Assembly (NCBI RefSeq): GCF_020026455.1
Contig: NZ_JAHHQJ010000002.1
Coordinates: 176,477 to 240,476, forward strand
DNA length: 64,000 nucleotides
Direction of reading: 5' to 3'
Source: Alistipes sp.
Lineage (GTDB): Bacteria; Bacteroidota; Bacteroidia; Bacteroidales; Rikenellaceae
Shown: in pieces, positions 17,444-28,134 of the stretch
How the letters are laid out: every line of letters begins with the position of its first letter
Position numbering within the stretch: the first letter of the stretch is position 1
The notes under the pieces: generated by a model
Told to the model about the DNA's origin: nothing
Databases searched by the model: none
What the model saw: only the letters and a program-made list of their open reading frames with translations
Made by a program: the position numbers and the translations under genes

Positions 17444-18805
17444 ATGAAAACGAAAAAATTCTGCCTCACCGAAAAACAGATGCCCACGCAATGGTACAAC
17501 ATCGTGGCCGACATGCCCGAAAAACCGCTCCCGCAGCTCCATCCCGAGACCAAAAAGCCCGTCACGAAGGAGCAGATGTCGGCGATATTCGCCGAGGAAC
17601 TGGTCGAGCAGGAGATGTCGACCGAGCGATACATCGACATCCCCGAGCAGGTGCAGGAGATATACAGGATCTGGCGCCCGACGCCGCTCGTTCGGGCAAC
17701 CGGACTGGAAAAGGCCCTCGGAACTCCCGCGAAGATCTTTTTCAAGAACGAGAGCGTCTCGCCCGCCGGTTCGCACAAGCCCAACACCGCCGTGCCGCAG
17801 GCCTACTACAACTACAAACAGGGCATCAGGCACCTGACCACCGAAACCGGAGCCGGGCAGTGGGGCGCATCGATCGCCTTCGCGGCGAAGCACTTCGGCA
17901 TCGACCTTCAGGTATTCATGGTCAGGGTCAGCTACGACCAGAAGCCCTACCGCCGTCTGATGATGAACACATGGGGCGCGGAGTGTGTGGCCTCGCCCTC
18001 GACGCTGACCGAATCGGGACGTGCGGCCCTCGCCTGCGATCCCAACTGTTCGGGAAGCCTCGGGCTGGCCATCTCGGAAGCCGTGGAGATGGCCTTGCGC
18101 CGCCCGGAAGACACGCGCTACTGCCTGGGCAGCGTGCTGAACCATGTCGTGCTGCACCAGACGGTCATCGGGCTGGAGGCCGCGACGCAGATGGAGATGG
18201 CCGACGCCGAGCCCGACATGGTGATCGGATGCTTCGGGGGCGGCAGCAACTTCGCGGGAATCGGCTTCCCGTTCCTGCGGAAAAATTTCGCCGAAGGCAA
18301 GAACATACGTGTGATCGCCGTGGAGCCCGAAGGATGTCCGAAACTCACCCGCGGCCAATTCCAGTACGACTTCGGCGACGTGGCCGGATTCACGCCCCTG
18401 ATCCCGATGTACACGCTGGGCCACGATTTCCAGCCGTCGAACATTCACGCCGGGGGGCTGCGTTACCACGGGGCCGGAGCAATCGTCAGCCAGCTGATGA
18501 AGGACGGGCTGATCGAGGCGCAGGCGATGCCGCAGGTCGAGACCCTCGCCGCAGGCATTCTGTTCGCCCAGAGCGAAGGCATCATCCCGGCTCCGGAGTC
18601 GACGCACGCCATCGCCGCGACGATCCGCGAGGCGCTGAAAGCCAAGGAGGAAGGTGTGGCGAAGACCATTCTGTTCAACCTCTCGGGCAATGGCGTGATC
18701 GACCTCTATGCCTACGAGCAGTATCTGGCCGGAGCATTGAAGGACTTCTCGCCGAGCGACGAGGAAATCCGAAAGACCATCAACAGTTTGGAGCATCTGA
18801 TCTAA
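17444..18805 (+). CDS. Tryptophan synthase beta chain, TrpB2 type
   Basis: The 453-residue protein is the longer TrpB2 form: an N-terminal extension to about residue 85, PLP-binding Lys112 in SPAGSHKPNTA, the catalytic-region ETGAGQWG segment, the phosphate-binding loop GCFGGGSNFAG, and the SGNGVIDL end segment. TrpB2 enzymes condense indole and serine to tryptophan and usually act without a canonical TrpA; many gut Bacteroidetes carry one away from the trp operon, where it may salvage indole. I chose the ATG at 17444 because longer frames would run through the attenuator. Regulation is by the leader peptide and terminator upstream; a strong terminator follows. Confidence 0.92.
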   Translation: MKTKKFCLTEKQMPTQWYNIVADMPEKPLPQLHPETKKPVTKEQMSAIFAEELVEQEMSTERYIDIPEQVQEIYRIWRPTPLVRATGLEKALGTPAKIFFKNESVSPAGSHKPNTAVPQAYYNYKQGIRHLTTETGAGQWGASIAFAAKHFGIDLQVFMVRVSYDQKPYRRLMMNTWGAECVASPSTLTESGRAALACDPNCSGSLGLAISEAVEMALRRPEDTRYCLGSVLNHVVLHQTVIGLEAATQMEMADAEPDMVIGCFGGGSNFAGIGFPFLRKNFAEGKNIRVIAVEPEGCPKLTRGQFQYDFGDVAGFTPLIPMYTLGHDFQPSNIHAGGLRYHGAGAIVSQLMKDGLIEAQAMPQVETLAAGILFAQSEGIIPAPESTHAIAATIREALKAKEEGVAKTILFNLSGNGVIDLYAYEQYLAGALKDFSPSDEEIRKTINSLEHLI

Positions 18806-18821
18806 CGCAGTGCTTCAAGTC

Positions 18822-18860
18822 AAAAAGGACGGACCCGGGCGGGTCCGTCCTTTTTATTTT
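18822..18860 (+). terminator. Rho-independent terminator of trpB2
   Basis: Fifteen-nt perfect arms (18822-18836 and 18841-18855) with a 4-nt loop are followed by more T residues (TTTTTATTTTT). It is 17 nt after the stop. Confidence 0.92.
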
Positions 18861-18985
18861 TCCCGGTTGGCGAGGAACGGGGCTTGTCGTGGAGCCATGC
18901 GGGAGAGGAACGAGGCACGCGGGGGAGGCGCAGTAGAACCAAGCGAGGGAGCTGCGGGAGGGGGCAGGGGAGCCAAGCGGCAGCG

Positions 18986-19888
18986 TCAGGCTCTGGAGCC
19001 CAACCAGAGGAAGAACATGCCGACGAGGATAAAGGCCAGGTCGACGGCCTTGGAGCGCAGGTTGCGTTCGCGGAACAGCACCGCACCGCAGAGAAACGAC
19101 ACCACGACCGAACCGCGGCGGACCATCGAGACCACGGAGATCATGGCGTCCGGATCGCGCAGGGCGAACAGGTAGGCGAAGTCGGCCAGCGAAAGGAAGA
19201 CCGAGATCAGCGGAATGGCCCAGCTCCAATGGAACGGCGTGGTGGCGTGGCGCCGGGGCCACCAGAGGATGCCGACCACCACGGACATCATACCGAATTG
19301 GTAGAGGTTATACCAGCTCTGCACGAAAACCGGGTCGAGGTGCGCCATGATGAACTTGTCGTAAAGTCCGCTGACAGCGCCCGTAACGGCCGCCAGGGCG
19401 ATAAACAGGATCCAGAGGTTATGGGTGAAGACAACCCCTTCGCGGCGGCTCGACCGGCTCAGCAGAAAGAGCGACACGAGGGCCAGCGCAACACCGGTCC
19501 ACTGGTAGGCGTTGAGCCGCTCGCCGAAGATCACGAATGCCCCGACAAGGACCATGACGGGACGTGTGGCGTTGATCGGGCCGACGATCGTGATCGGCAG
19601 GTGTTTCATGCCGAAGTAACCGAAAATCCATGAAGTAAGCACGATGGCCGACTTCAGGACAACCAGTCCGTGGGCCTCCCATCCGCCGGGAGTCGTCGCA
19701 AGGATCGTGCGGTCGAACCACCCGAGGCCGAACTCCGCAGAGAGGATTGCCGGAAGGAAGAACAGGGTCGAAAAAAGCGTGTTGAGCAACAACACGGGCA
19801 GCACGGCGTTGCCCGTGAGGGCCTTTTTCTTGGCCGCATCGTAGAAGCCGAGCAATGCCGCCGAGGTGAATGCCAAAGTAAGCCACAT
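18986..19888 (-). CDS. EamA/DMT-family transporter
   Basis: The 300-residue protein has ten predicted membrane helices arranged as two EamA repeats (about 1-140 and 150-300), each ending in the family pattern with a conserved GERL/RERN-type segment (FGERLNAYQWTGVALALVS and FRERNLRSKAVDL). Members move metabolites such as amino acids or drugs across the inner membrane; the substrate is not predictable here. It follows lysA on the same strand with a hairpin between, so it may be partly co-transcribed with lysA. Confidence 0.88.
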   Translation of the reverse strand: MWLTLAFTSAALLGFYDAAKKKALTGNAVLPVLLLNTLFSTLFFLPAILSAEFGLGWFDRTILATTPGGWEAHGLVVLKSAIVLTSWIFGYFGMKHLPITIVGPINATRPVMVLVGAFVIFGERLNAYQWTGVALALVSLFLLSRSSRREGVVFTHNLWILFIALAAVTGAVSGLYDKFIMAHLDPVFVQSWYNLYQFGMMSVVVGILWWPRRHATTPFHWSWAIPLISVFLSLADFAYLFALRDPDAMISVVSMVRRGSVVVSFLCGAVLFRERNLRSKAVDLAFILVGMFFLWLGSRA

Positions 19889-19897
19889 AACATGAGG

Positions 19898-19919
19898 AAG
19901 GGCGGCTGCGACCGCCCTT
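19898..19919 (-). terminator. Hairpin between lysA and the DMT transporter gene
   Basis: Eight-nt arms (19898-19905 and 19912-19919) form a GC-rich hairpin just beyond the lysA stop. The minus strand lacks a good T run after it, so termination may be partial. Confidence 0.45.
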
Positions 19920-19922
19920 TAT

Positions 19923-21086
19923 CTATTTGATTTCGTCGCTGTAAACGGCACCGGGAAGATCGTGGAGGTTGTAGCGCGAAGCCATCGACATGCCGTAGGC
20001 TCCGGCCGACTTGATGGTCAGCAGGTCGCCTCGGCGCGTGCGGCGCAGGGTGACGTTCTCGTCGAAAACGTCCGTCGATTCGCAGGCCGTGCCGACAACC
20101 GTGTATTTCTCGCGCACCTCGTCATCCTTGGCCGTGATGTTCTCGATGTTATGGTAGGAGCCGTACATCGCCGGGCGGACCAGCTCGGTCATCGAAGCGT
20201 CGACGATCACCAGTTTGCGGCCCGTGGCAGTGGTCTTGTTGAACAGCACCGAGGTGATCAGCTCGCCGCATTCGGCGACGATCGACCGCCCGAATTCGAA
20301 GTGAACCTCGCGGTCGCCGATGCGCAGGTGGTTGTGGACGATCGAGAAGAGCGACGCGAAGTTGGGAATCGGCTCGTTCTCGGGGACGTCGTAGTTGACG
20401 CCCAGACCGCCGCCCACATCGACGAAACGGAACTTGCATCCCAGATTTTCGAGGTTCTCGACGATGACGTTGACCTTGTTGCACATGTTCTCGAAGACGT
20501 GCAATTCGCGGATCTGGGAACCAATGTGCAAGTGCAGGCCGATGATGTTGACGTTTTTGAGCGAACGGATCTCCGCAGCGTGGGCGAGCACCTCCTCATA
20601 GGAGATGCCGAACTTGCTGTCCGCCTGACCCGTATCGATGCAATGGTTGGTCTTGGGGTCGATGTCGGGGTTAATGCGCAGCGCAATGTCGGTCACCTTG
20701 CCCGCCTCGGCCGACAGGGCGTCGACCAGCTCCAGTTCCTGGATCGACTCGCAGTTGATGGCCAGGATCTCCTGCTCGATGGCGTATCTAAGCTCCTTGT
20801 CGCGTTTGCCCACTCCCGCATAGACGATGCCCTTGGGGTCGAATCCGGCCTCGACGGCCTTGCGCAACTCGTTGCCCGAGGCGCAGTCGATGCCCAGGCC
20901 GTATTCGCGGATGACCGCCAGCAGATGGTCGTCGTAGTTGGCCTTGATGGCGTAGTGGACCTTATAGCCGTATTTCTTCGACTCGTAGACCACGCTTTCG
21001 AGGGTTTGGCGCAACAGAGCCATATCATAAAGGTAGAACGGGGTCTCATAGCCCCGGAGTTTGGAGGCGATTTGTCTGCTTAACAT
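19923..21086 (-). CDS. lysA: Diaminopimelate decarboxylase
   Basis: The 387-residue protein is a fold-III PLP decarboxylase. The PLP lysine lies in VHYAIKANYD (about residue 48), the HIGSQI motif lies in the TIM barrel, a Gly-rich phosphate-binding VDVGGGLGVNYD follows, and the C-terminal active-site Cys lies in GTACESTDVFDE. It converts meso-diaminopimelate to lysine, the last step of lysine synthesis. Length matches the compact Bacteroidetes LysA. A TATATTTG promoter element lies 34 nt upstream of the ATG. Confidence 0.95.
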   Translation of the reverse strand: MLSRQIASKLRGYETPFYLYDMALLRQTLESVVYESKKYGYKVHYAIKANYDDHLLAVIREYGLGIDCASGNELRKAVEAGFDPKGIVYAGVGKRDKELRYAIEQEILAINCESIQELELVDALSAEAGKVTDIALRINPDIDPKTNHCIDTGQADSKFGISYEEVLAHAAEIRSLKNVNIIGLHLHIGSQIRELHVFENMCNKVNVIVENLENLGCKFRFVDVGGGLGVNYDVPENEPIPNFASLFSIVHNHLRIGDREVHFEFGRSIVAECGELITSVLFNKTTATGRKLVIVDASMTELVRPAMYGSYHNIENITAKDDEVREKYTVVGTACESTDVFDENVTLRRTRRGDLLTIKSAGAYGMSMASRYNLHDLPGAVYSDEIK

Positions 21087-21120
21087 CTTAACCTAACTTT
21101 AACCTAACTTGTTGAAATCG

Positions 21121-21128
21121 CAAATATA
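21121..21128 (-). promoter_or_regulatory. Promoter -7 element (TATATTTG) of lysA
   Basis: The minus strand reads TATATTTG, 34 nt before the lysA ATG. The leader between contains a short direct repeat of AACCTAACTT. Confidence 0.6.
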
Positions 21129-21184
21129 GGCAATTTGTGTCATTCGGGCAAATGGAAGACCTCCCATATATTCAAAAATTTATG

Positions 21185-21192
21185 TATCTTTG
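21185..21192 (+). promoter_or_regulatory. Promoter -7 element (TATCTTTG) of lepA
   Basis: TATCTTTG ends 21 nt before the lepA ATG at 21214. Its position rules out the in-frame ATG at 21190 as the translation start. Confidence 0.6.
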
Positions 21193-21213
21193 CCCAAGAT
21201 TTTACGTTCATCT

Positions 21214-23004
<1,791 letters not shown>

Positions 23005-23025
23005 AGTTGAAAATGGATTAGAAAC

Positions 23026-24933
23026 ATGAAAAAGACCATCATCGACCTCTTCGAAGCCTCCGTGCGGAAATACGGGGCCAAGACCTTCCTGCTCGAAAAA
23101 CGGCATCACAAATTCGAGCCTACGACCTATACCGAAACCCGGGAACTAGCCCTCGAAACGGGCGCCGGACTCGCCGCACTCGGAATCCGGCCCGGAGACA
23201 AGGTGGCCATACTGGCCGAAGGCAGCAATGCGTGGATCATTTCCGAATTAGGACTCTTCTATGCCGGGGCCGTCAGTGTGCCCCTGTCGGTGAAACTCGA
23301 AGAGACGAACGACCTCGTCTTCCGCATGCGGCACGCCGAGGTCAAGGCCGTTTTCGTGTCGAAATACCAGTTGCCCAAGATCCGCCGCATCCGCGCCGGA
23401 CTGCCGCAGTTGGAGCAGGTGATCGTTCTCGGGCACATCCCGCTGGAAACCGGGGAGACGGCCTACGGGACGCTCAAGCGTCTGGGCCGCGAATACCTCG
23501 CCAAGAACAGGGAGGAGTTCATGAAGATCGGGCAGGCCATCCGAAACGACGACTACGCCACGATCACCTACACCTCGGGCACGACGTCCGACCCCAAGGG
23601 TGTGATCCTGACACACCGCAACTACACGGCCAACGTCGAACAGGCGTTGTCGCGGGTCGACATTCCGCCGCATTTCCGCACACTGATCATCCTGCCGCTG
23701 GACCACTGTTTCGCCCATGTCGTGGGGTTCTACATCATGATCGCCTGCGGAGCCTCGGTGGCCACGGTGCAGGTCGGAGCAACTCCCCTGGAGACGCTCA
23801 AGAACATCCCGCAGAACATCCGCGAGGTACAGCCGCACTTCCTGCTGTCGGTCCCGGCGCTGGCCAAGAACTTCCGGAAAAACATCGAAAGCTCGATCCG
23901 GGCCAAGGGGAAATTCACCGAGGCGCTCTTCAACCTCGCACTCCGCACGGCATATGCATACAACAGCGACGGATACGGCAAGGGCCGCGGATGGCGCATC
24001 GCGCTGGCTCCCGCCGTCGGAATTTTCGACGCCCTGCTGTTCCGCAAGGTGCGGCAGGCATTCGGCGGGCACCTCGAATTCTTCGTCGGAGGCGGCGCGC
24101 TGCTCGACGCGGAATTGCAGCGGTTCTTCTACGCCATCGGAATCCCGATGTTCCAGGGATACGGCCTCTCGGAAGCGACACCCGTGATTTCCACCAACTC
24201 GCCCAAACATCACTGGCACCGGTTCGGGTCGTCGGGCAAGATACTCATTCCGCTGGACCTGAAGATCCTCGACGAGGAGGGGCGCGAGCTCCCGCGCGGG
24301 CAGAAGGGCGAAATCGTCGTCCGCGGCGAAAATGTCATGGCCGGATACTGGAAAAATCCCGAGGCCACGACCGAAACCGTGCGCGACGGGTGGCTCCACA
24401 CGGGAGACATGGGTTATGTCTCGGAGGATGACTTCCTCTATGTGCTGGGGCGCTTCAAGAGCCTGCTGATTGCGTCGGACGGCGAAAAATACAGCCCCGA
24501 GGGGATGGAAGAGGCGATCGTGGACAAGTCGCCCTACATCGATCAGATCATCGTCCACAACAACCAAAGTCCGTTTACGGGGGCGATCGTGGTGCCCAAC
24601 CGCGAGGCGTTGCGCCGCGAGCTGGAGGCCCGCAGGGTTCCCGAAGCGGAGCGTGCGACAGCGGCGGCAGAGATTATCGGCGCCGAGATCGACCGCTACC
24701 GCGCCGGAGGAAGCTATGCCGGAGAGTTTCCGGAACGGTGGCTGCCGGCCGGACTGGCGATTGTCGACGAGGCTTTCACGGAGCAGAACGGACTGGTGAA
24801 CAGCACGATGAAGGTCGTGCGCGGGAAGGTCGAGGAGCATTTCCGCAACCGGCTCGACTACCTCTATTCGCCCGAGGGGCGCAACTTGAAAAACCCCGAA
24901 AACATCGCATCGCTGAAAAAAATCGTAGGGTAG
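23026..24933 (+). CDS. Long-chain fatty acid--CoA ligase (AMP-binding family)
   Basis: The 635-residue enzyme is a member of the adenylate-forming superfamily: P-loop-like motif TYTSGTTSDPKGV near residue 185, FVGGGALLDAEL and MFQGYGLSEATPV in the core, and the adenylate-binding HTGDMGYVSEDDFLYVLGR before the C-terminal lid. Length and architecture match bacterial and eukaryote-like long-chain acyl-CoA synthetases (FadD15/FAA type). It activates fatty acids to acyl-CoA with ATP. It probably shares the lepA transcript. Chain-length preference cannot be read from sequence. Confidence 0.93.
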   Translation: MKKTIIDLFEASVRKYGAKTFLLEKRHHKFEPTTYTETRELALETGAGLAALGIRPGDKVAILAEGSNAWIISELGLFYAGAVSVPLSVKLEETNDLVFRMRHAEVKAVFVSKYQLPKIRRIRAGLPQLEQVIVLGHIPLETGETAYGTLKRLGREYLAKNREEFMKIGQAIRNDDYATITYTSGTTSDPKGVILTHRNYTANVEQALSRVDIPPHFRTLIILPLDHCFAHVVGFYIMIACGASVATVQVGATPLETLKNIPQNIREVQPHFLLSVPALAKNFRKNIESSIRAKGKFTEALFNLALRTAYAYNSDGYGKGRGWRIALAPAVGIFDALLFRKVRQAFGGHLEFFVGGGALLDAELQRFFYAIGIPMFQGYGLSEATPVISTNSPKHHWHRFGSSGKILIPLDLKILDEEGRELPRGQKGEIVVRGENVMAGYWKNPEATTETVRDGWLHTGDMGYVSEDDFLYVLGRFKSLLIASDGEKYSPEGMEEAIVDKSPYIDQIIVHNNQSPFTGAIVVPNREALRRELEARRVPEAERATAAAEIIGAEIDRYRAGGSYAGEFPERWLPAGLAIVDEAFTEQNGLVNSTMKVVRGKVEEHFRNRLDYLYSPEGRNLKNPENIASLKKIVG

Positions 24934-24957
24934 ACGCATTTTTCAGCCGCCGAAAAC

Positions 24958-24987
24958 TTGACAAATAAAAAAAACGGAGTAACTTTG
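24958..24987 (+). promoter_or_regulatory. Promoter of tRNA-Gly
   Basis: TTG at 24958-24960 and TAACTTTG at 24980-24987 are 19 nt apart, a good -33/-7 pair placed 11 nt before the tRNA. Confidence 0.7.
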
Positions 24988-24998
24988 TACTCCGTAAT

Positions 24999-25071
24999 GC
25001 GGAAATAGCTCAGTCGGTAGAGCATCAGCTTCCCAAGCTGAGGGTCGCGGGTTCGAATCCCGTTTTCCGCT
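24999..25071 (+). tRNA. tRNA-Gly (anticodon CCC)
   Basis: The 73-nt sequence folds as a full cloverleaf: acceptor GCGGAAA/TTTCCGC, D stem GCTC/GAGC, anticodon stem TCAGC/GCTGA with loop TTCCCAA (anticodon CCC, reading GGG), and T arm GCGGG-TTCGAAT-CCCGT. No CCA is encoded. It has its own promoter and terminator. Confidence 0.96.
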
Positions 25072-25073
25072 CG

Positions 25074-25100
25074 AAGAGGTCTTTGCAGACCTCTTTTTTT
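25074..25100 (+). terminator. Rho-independent terminator of tRNA-Gly
   Basis: Nine-nt perfect arms (25074-25082 and 25087-25095) end in a T run through 25101. It starts 3 nt after the tRNA. Confidence 0.9.
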
Positions 25101-25101
25101 G

Positions 25102-25391
25102 TTTCTTTTGGAAGAGGAGAGGTGGTGGTGTGTGTGGGGGGGGGACGAACGCAGCCGGGCAGGCTTCGCCCCCACATCCGGCGGAAAGCAGCGAGTAGCG
25201 GCGGATAGCGGTAGGTAGCGGCAATCCGGGATGCAGCAAAAGGTAGCCATCCGAAAAAACCGCCGAAAAGGCGAAAAGGCGCAACGAAAAACCCGTCGGG
25301 GTTGTTTCGAATCCCGAAAATTTTTCATAGATTTGTAAGCGGTCGGTCCTTGGATCGGCCGGATTCCGACGCAACGATTAAACCGAAAAAT
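25102..25391 (+). promoter_or_regulatory. Purine-rich gap and glpK promoter (-7 TAGATTTG at 25328-25335)
   Basis: The first part is a G/A-rich tract with a nine-G run at 25136-25144 and no coding signal. TAGATTTG at 25328-25335 matches TAnnTTTG and would give a glpK leader of about 50 nt; a good -33 is not seen. Confidence 0.5.
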
Positions 25392-26879
25392 ATGGAGCAG
25401 TACATTTTGTCGTTGGATCAGGGTACGAGCAGCTCCCGGGCGATCGTTTTCGACCGCAAGGGGCAGATTCGTTCGATGGCCCAGCGGGAGTTCACCCAGT
25501 ATTTCCCAAAACCGGGATGGGTCGAGCACAATCCGCACGAAATCTGGTCGTCGCAGGCTTCGGTAATCGCCGAAGCCATCACGGCGATCGACATCAACGG
25601 GCTGAACATAGCCGGAATAGGGATCACCAATCAGCGCGAGACGACGATCGTCTGGGACCGCGAAACCGAGGAACCGATCTACAACGCCATCGTGTGGCAG
25701 GACCGCCGAACCGCCGGGTACTGCGACGCGCTGAAGAGCGACGGAAAAACCGAGTGGATCCGCGAAAAAACAGGCCTGATCATCGACGCCTATTTTAGCG
25801 CCACGAAGATCAAATGGATTCTGGACAATGTGCCGGGAGCACGGGAACGGGCCGAGAAGGGCAAGTTGCTGTTCGGAACGATCGACACATGGCTGGTCTG
25901 GCGGCTGACGCGCGGCGAAGTGCACGTGACCGACCCGAGCAACGCCTCACGCACGATGCTGTTCAACATCCGCACGCTGCAATGGGACGAGGAGCTGCTC
26001 AAACTGTTCGACATTCCGGCGTCGATGATGCCCGAGGTGCGTTCGTCGAGCGAGGTTTACGGAGCGACGAAAACCACGATATTCGCCCACAAAGTCCCCA
26101 TTGCGGGCATCGCCGGCGACCAGCAGGCCGCCCTGTTCGGGCAGATGTGCGTCGAACCGGGTGCGGTGAAAAACACCTACGGCACGGGGTGTTTCCTGCT
26201 GATGAACAGCGGAGAAAAGCCCATCGTCTCGAAGAACAACCTGCTGACGACCATCGCCTGGAAGATCGGCGGGAAGGTCGATTATGCCCTCGAAGGGAGT
26301 ATTTTCATCGGCGGATCGGTCGTGCAGTGGCTCCGCGACGGGTTGGGGATCATCCGTTCCTCGTCGGAGGTGGAGGCGCTGGCTGCGTCGGTGCCCGATA
26401 GCGGCGGTGTCTACTTCGTTCCCGCGCTGACAGGACTGGCGGCCCCGCACTGGGACCAGTATGCCCGGGGTGCGATCAGCGGCATCAGCCGCGGAACGAC
26501 GGCGGCGCACATAGCCCGCGCGGCGCTGGAGGGCATTGCCTACCAGACGCTGGACATTGTGGGTGCGATGCAGCGCGACGCCGGGATCTCGCCCGTGGAA
26601 CTGAAGGTCGACGGCGGTGCGGCGCGCAACAACCTGCTGATGCAGTTTCAAGCCGATCTGCTCGCGACGAAGGTCATACGCCCCCGTGTGACGGAGACCA
26701 CGGCACTGGGGGCCGCCTATCTGGCGGGGCTGGCCGTGGGTTATTGGGAAAGCGTCGGGGAGATCAGAAAGCAGTGGCAGGCAGAGCGTGTGTTCGAACC
26801 CGCGGCCGACCGCACGCAGACAGCAAAGTCCATCGCCGGCTGGGAAGAGGCCGTGCACAGGGTCTTGCACGGGAAATAA
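25392..26879 (+). CDS. glpK: Glycerol kinase
   Basis: The 495-residue protein matches GlpK along its length: LSLDQGTSSSRAIVFD at the N-terminus (phosphate-1 loop), GITNQRETTIVWDRET, the adenosine region KVDGGAARNNLLMQFQ, and FGGY-kinase spacing throughout. It phosphorylates glycerol to glycerol-3-phosphate with ATP. I use the ATG at 25392 because it gives the conserved MEQYILSLDQGTS start. glpF follows 18 nt later, making a glycerol uptake operon. Confidence 0.96.
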   Translation: MEQYILSLDQGTSSSRAIVFDRKGQIRSMAQREFTQYFPKPGWVEHNPHEIWSSQASVIAEAITAIDINGLNIAGIGITNQRETTIVWDRETEEPIYNAIVWQDRRTAGYCDALKSDGKTEWIREKTGLIIDAYFSATKIKWILDNVPGARERAEKGKLLFGTIDTWLVWRLTRGEVHVTDPSNASRTMLFNIRTLQWDEELLKLFDIPASMMPEVRSSSEVYGATKTTIFAHKVPIAGIAGDQQAALFGQMCVEPGAVKNTYGTGCFLLMNSGEKPIVSKNNLLTTIAWKIGGKVDYALEGSIFIGGSVVQWLRDGLGIIRSSSEVEALAASVPDSGGVYFVPALTGLAAPHWDQYARGAISGISRGTTAAHIARAALEGIAYQTLDIVGAMQRDAGISPVELKVDGGAARNNLLMQFQADLLATKVIRPRVTETTALGAAYLAGLAVGYWESVGEIRKQWQAERVFEPAADRTQTAKSIAGWEEAVHRVLHGK

Positions 26880-26897
26880 CGCCTGAAAGGAAGCGAT

Positions 26898-27641
26898 ATG
26901 GAAATCACCTTCTTCACCAAATGTCTGTTCGAGTTCATCGGAACGCTGGTGCTTGTACTGCTGGGCGACGGAGTGGTCGCATCGACCATCCTCAGGCGAT
27001 CGAAAGGATTCGACGGAGGCTGGGCCGTGATCACGATAGCCTGGGGGTTGGCCGTGATGTGCGGCGTGCTGATCGCAGGGCCCTATTCGGGGGCACACCT
27101 CAATCCCGCAGTCTCGGTGGGGCTGGCCGTGGCGGGGTCGTTCCCCTGGGCATACGTCCCGGGGTATGTCGCCGCACAGCTGCTGGGCGGGTTCTGCGGC
27201 GCCATCGTGGTATACCTATATTATAAGGACCATTTCGACGCAACGGACGACCCCGCAACGAAACTGGCCGTATTCTGCACAATGCCCGCCATCATGAACA
27301 AGCCGCGCAACCTCTTCTGCGAGGTGGTCGGCACGTTCCTGCTGGTATTCGTGATCCTCGCCATCGGCAACGAGCAGAACACCCCCGAAATCGGGATGGG
27401 AAGTCTGGGAAGTCTTCCGGTGACGATGCTCATCATGTCCATCGGCATGTCGCTGGGCGGCACGACGGGATATGCCATCAATCCCGCGCGCGATCTGCCG
27501 CCGCGGCTGGCGCACGCCCTTCTGCCGATCCGGGGCAAAGGGGGCAGCGGATGGGATTACAGCTGGGTACCCGTGGCGGGGCCGCTGCTGGGCGCTCTGG
27601 CGGCGGGAGCGATCTACGGCTGTCTCTATTTCTGCGGATAG
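26898..27641 (+). CDS. glpF: Glycerol facilitator (aquaglyceroporin)
   Basis: The 247-residue integral membrane protein has six helices and two NPA half-helices, SGAHLNPAVSVGL and GYAINPARDLPPR. The Asp after the second NPAR motif is the mark of glycerol-conducting members. It lets glycerol diffuse into the cell, where GlpK traps it. It is the second gene of the glpK operon; a likely terminator lies at 27837-27865. Confidence 0.95.
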   Translation: MEITFFTKCLFEFIGTLVLVLLGDGVVASTILRRSKGFDGGWAVITIAWGLAVMCGVLIAGPYSGAHLNPAVSVGLAVAGSFPWAYVPGYVAAQLLGGFCGAIVVYLYYKDHFDATDDPATKLAVFCTMPAIMNKPRNLFCEVVGTFLLVFVILAIGNEQNTPEIGMGSLGSLPVTMLIMSIGMSLGGTTGYAINPARDLPPRLAHALLPIRGKGGSGWDYSWVPVAGPLLGALAAGAIYGCLYFCG

Positions 27642-28038
27642 GGAGGATGGCCGGCAGGGCGAATCGTTCGGAAGATCCGCGCGCGAGGCGAAGTATGGTC
27701 CCCGAAGCCATCGGCCGGCAGCCAAAATCCGGGAGAGGGAGAGCAGCGGCAGAGGGGTTTGAAACGGGCGGTGCTCGCGTCGTGTATCACTCTGACGAAT
27801 AGAGCAATAGGGCCAAACAGGAGGGACCTGGTACAAAAAACCCCTCCGCGTGGCGGAAGGGTTTTCACACACAAACATTAACAATACAAACAATGCAATG
27901 GCCGAAAATCTCCTGCTTCATTGTTTCTGGAACAAAGGTCGCGCAAAATTCCGGAACACGCAATCGCCATTAATAGGTATTTAGGCGGCAGCTCATACCA
28001 TTCATTCTGCCATTCAGAGAAGTAAAGGCATTTTTTAT
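27642..28038 (+). terminator. Intergenic region with probable terminator at 27837-27865
   Basis: Most of this gap shows no coding or RNA signal. Near its middle a GC-rich stem with one bulge (27842-27849 with 27853-27861) is flanked by a six-A run and TTTT, consistent with a terminator for the glp operon. Confidence 0.55.
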
Positions 28039-28068
28039 TTTGTAATTCGAAATAATGCACTATATTTG
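28039..28068 (+). promoter_or_regulatory. Promoter of rho
   Basis: TTTG at 28039-28042 and TATATTTG at 28061-28068 are 18 nt apart. The rho leader is about 65 nt. Confidence 0.65.
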
Positions 28069-28134
28069 CATGCTAATTCCAACAAACAGGACGACCGTCC
28101 TGGTTCTGAAAATCACATTCAACGGAAATAAACT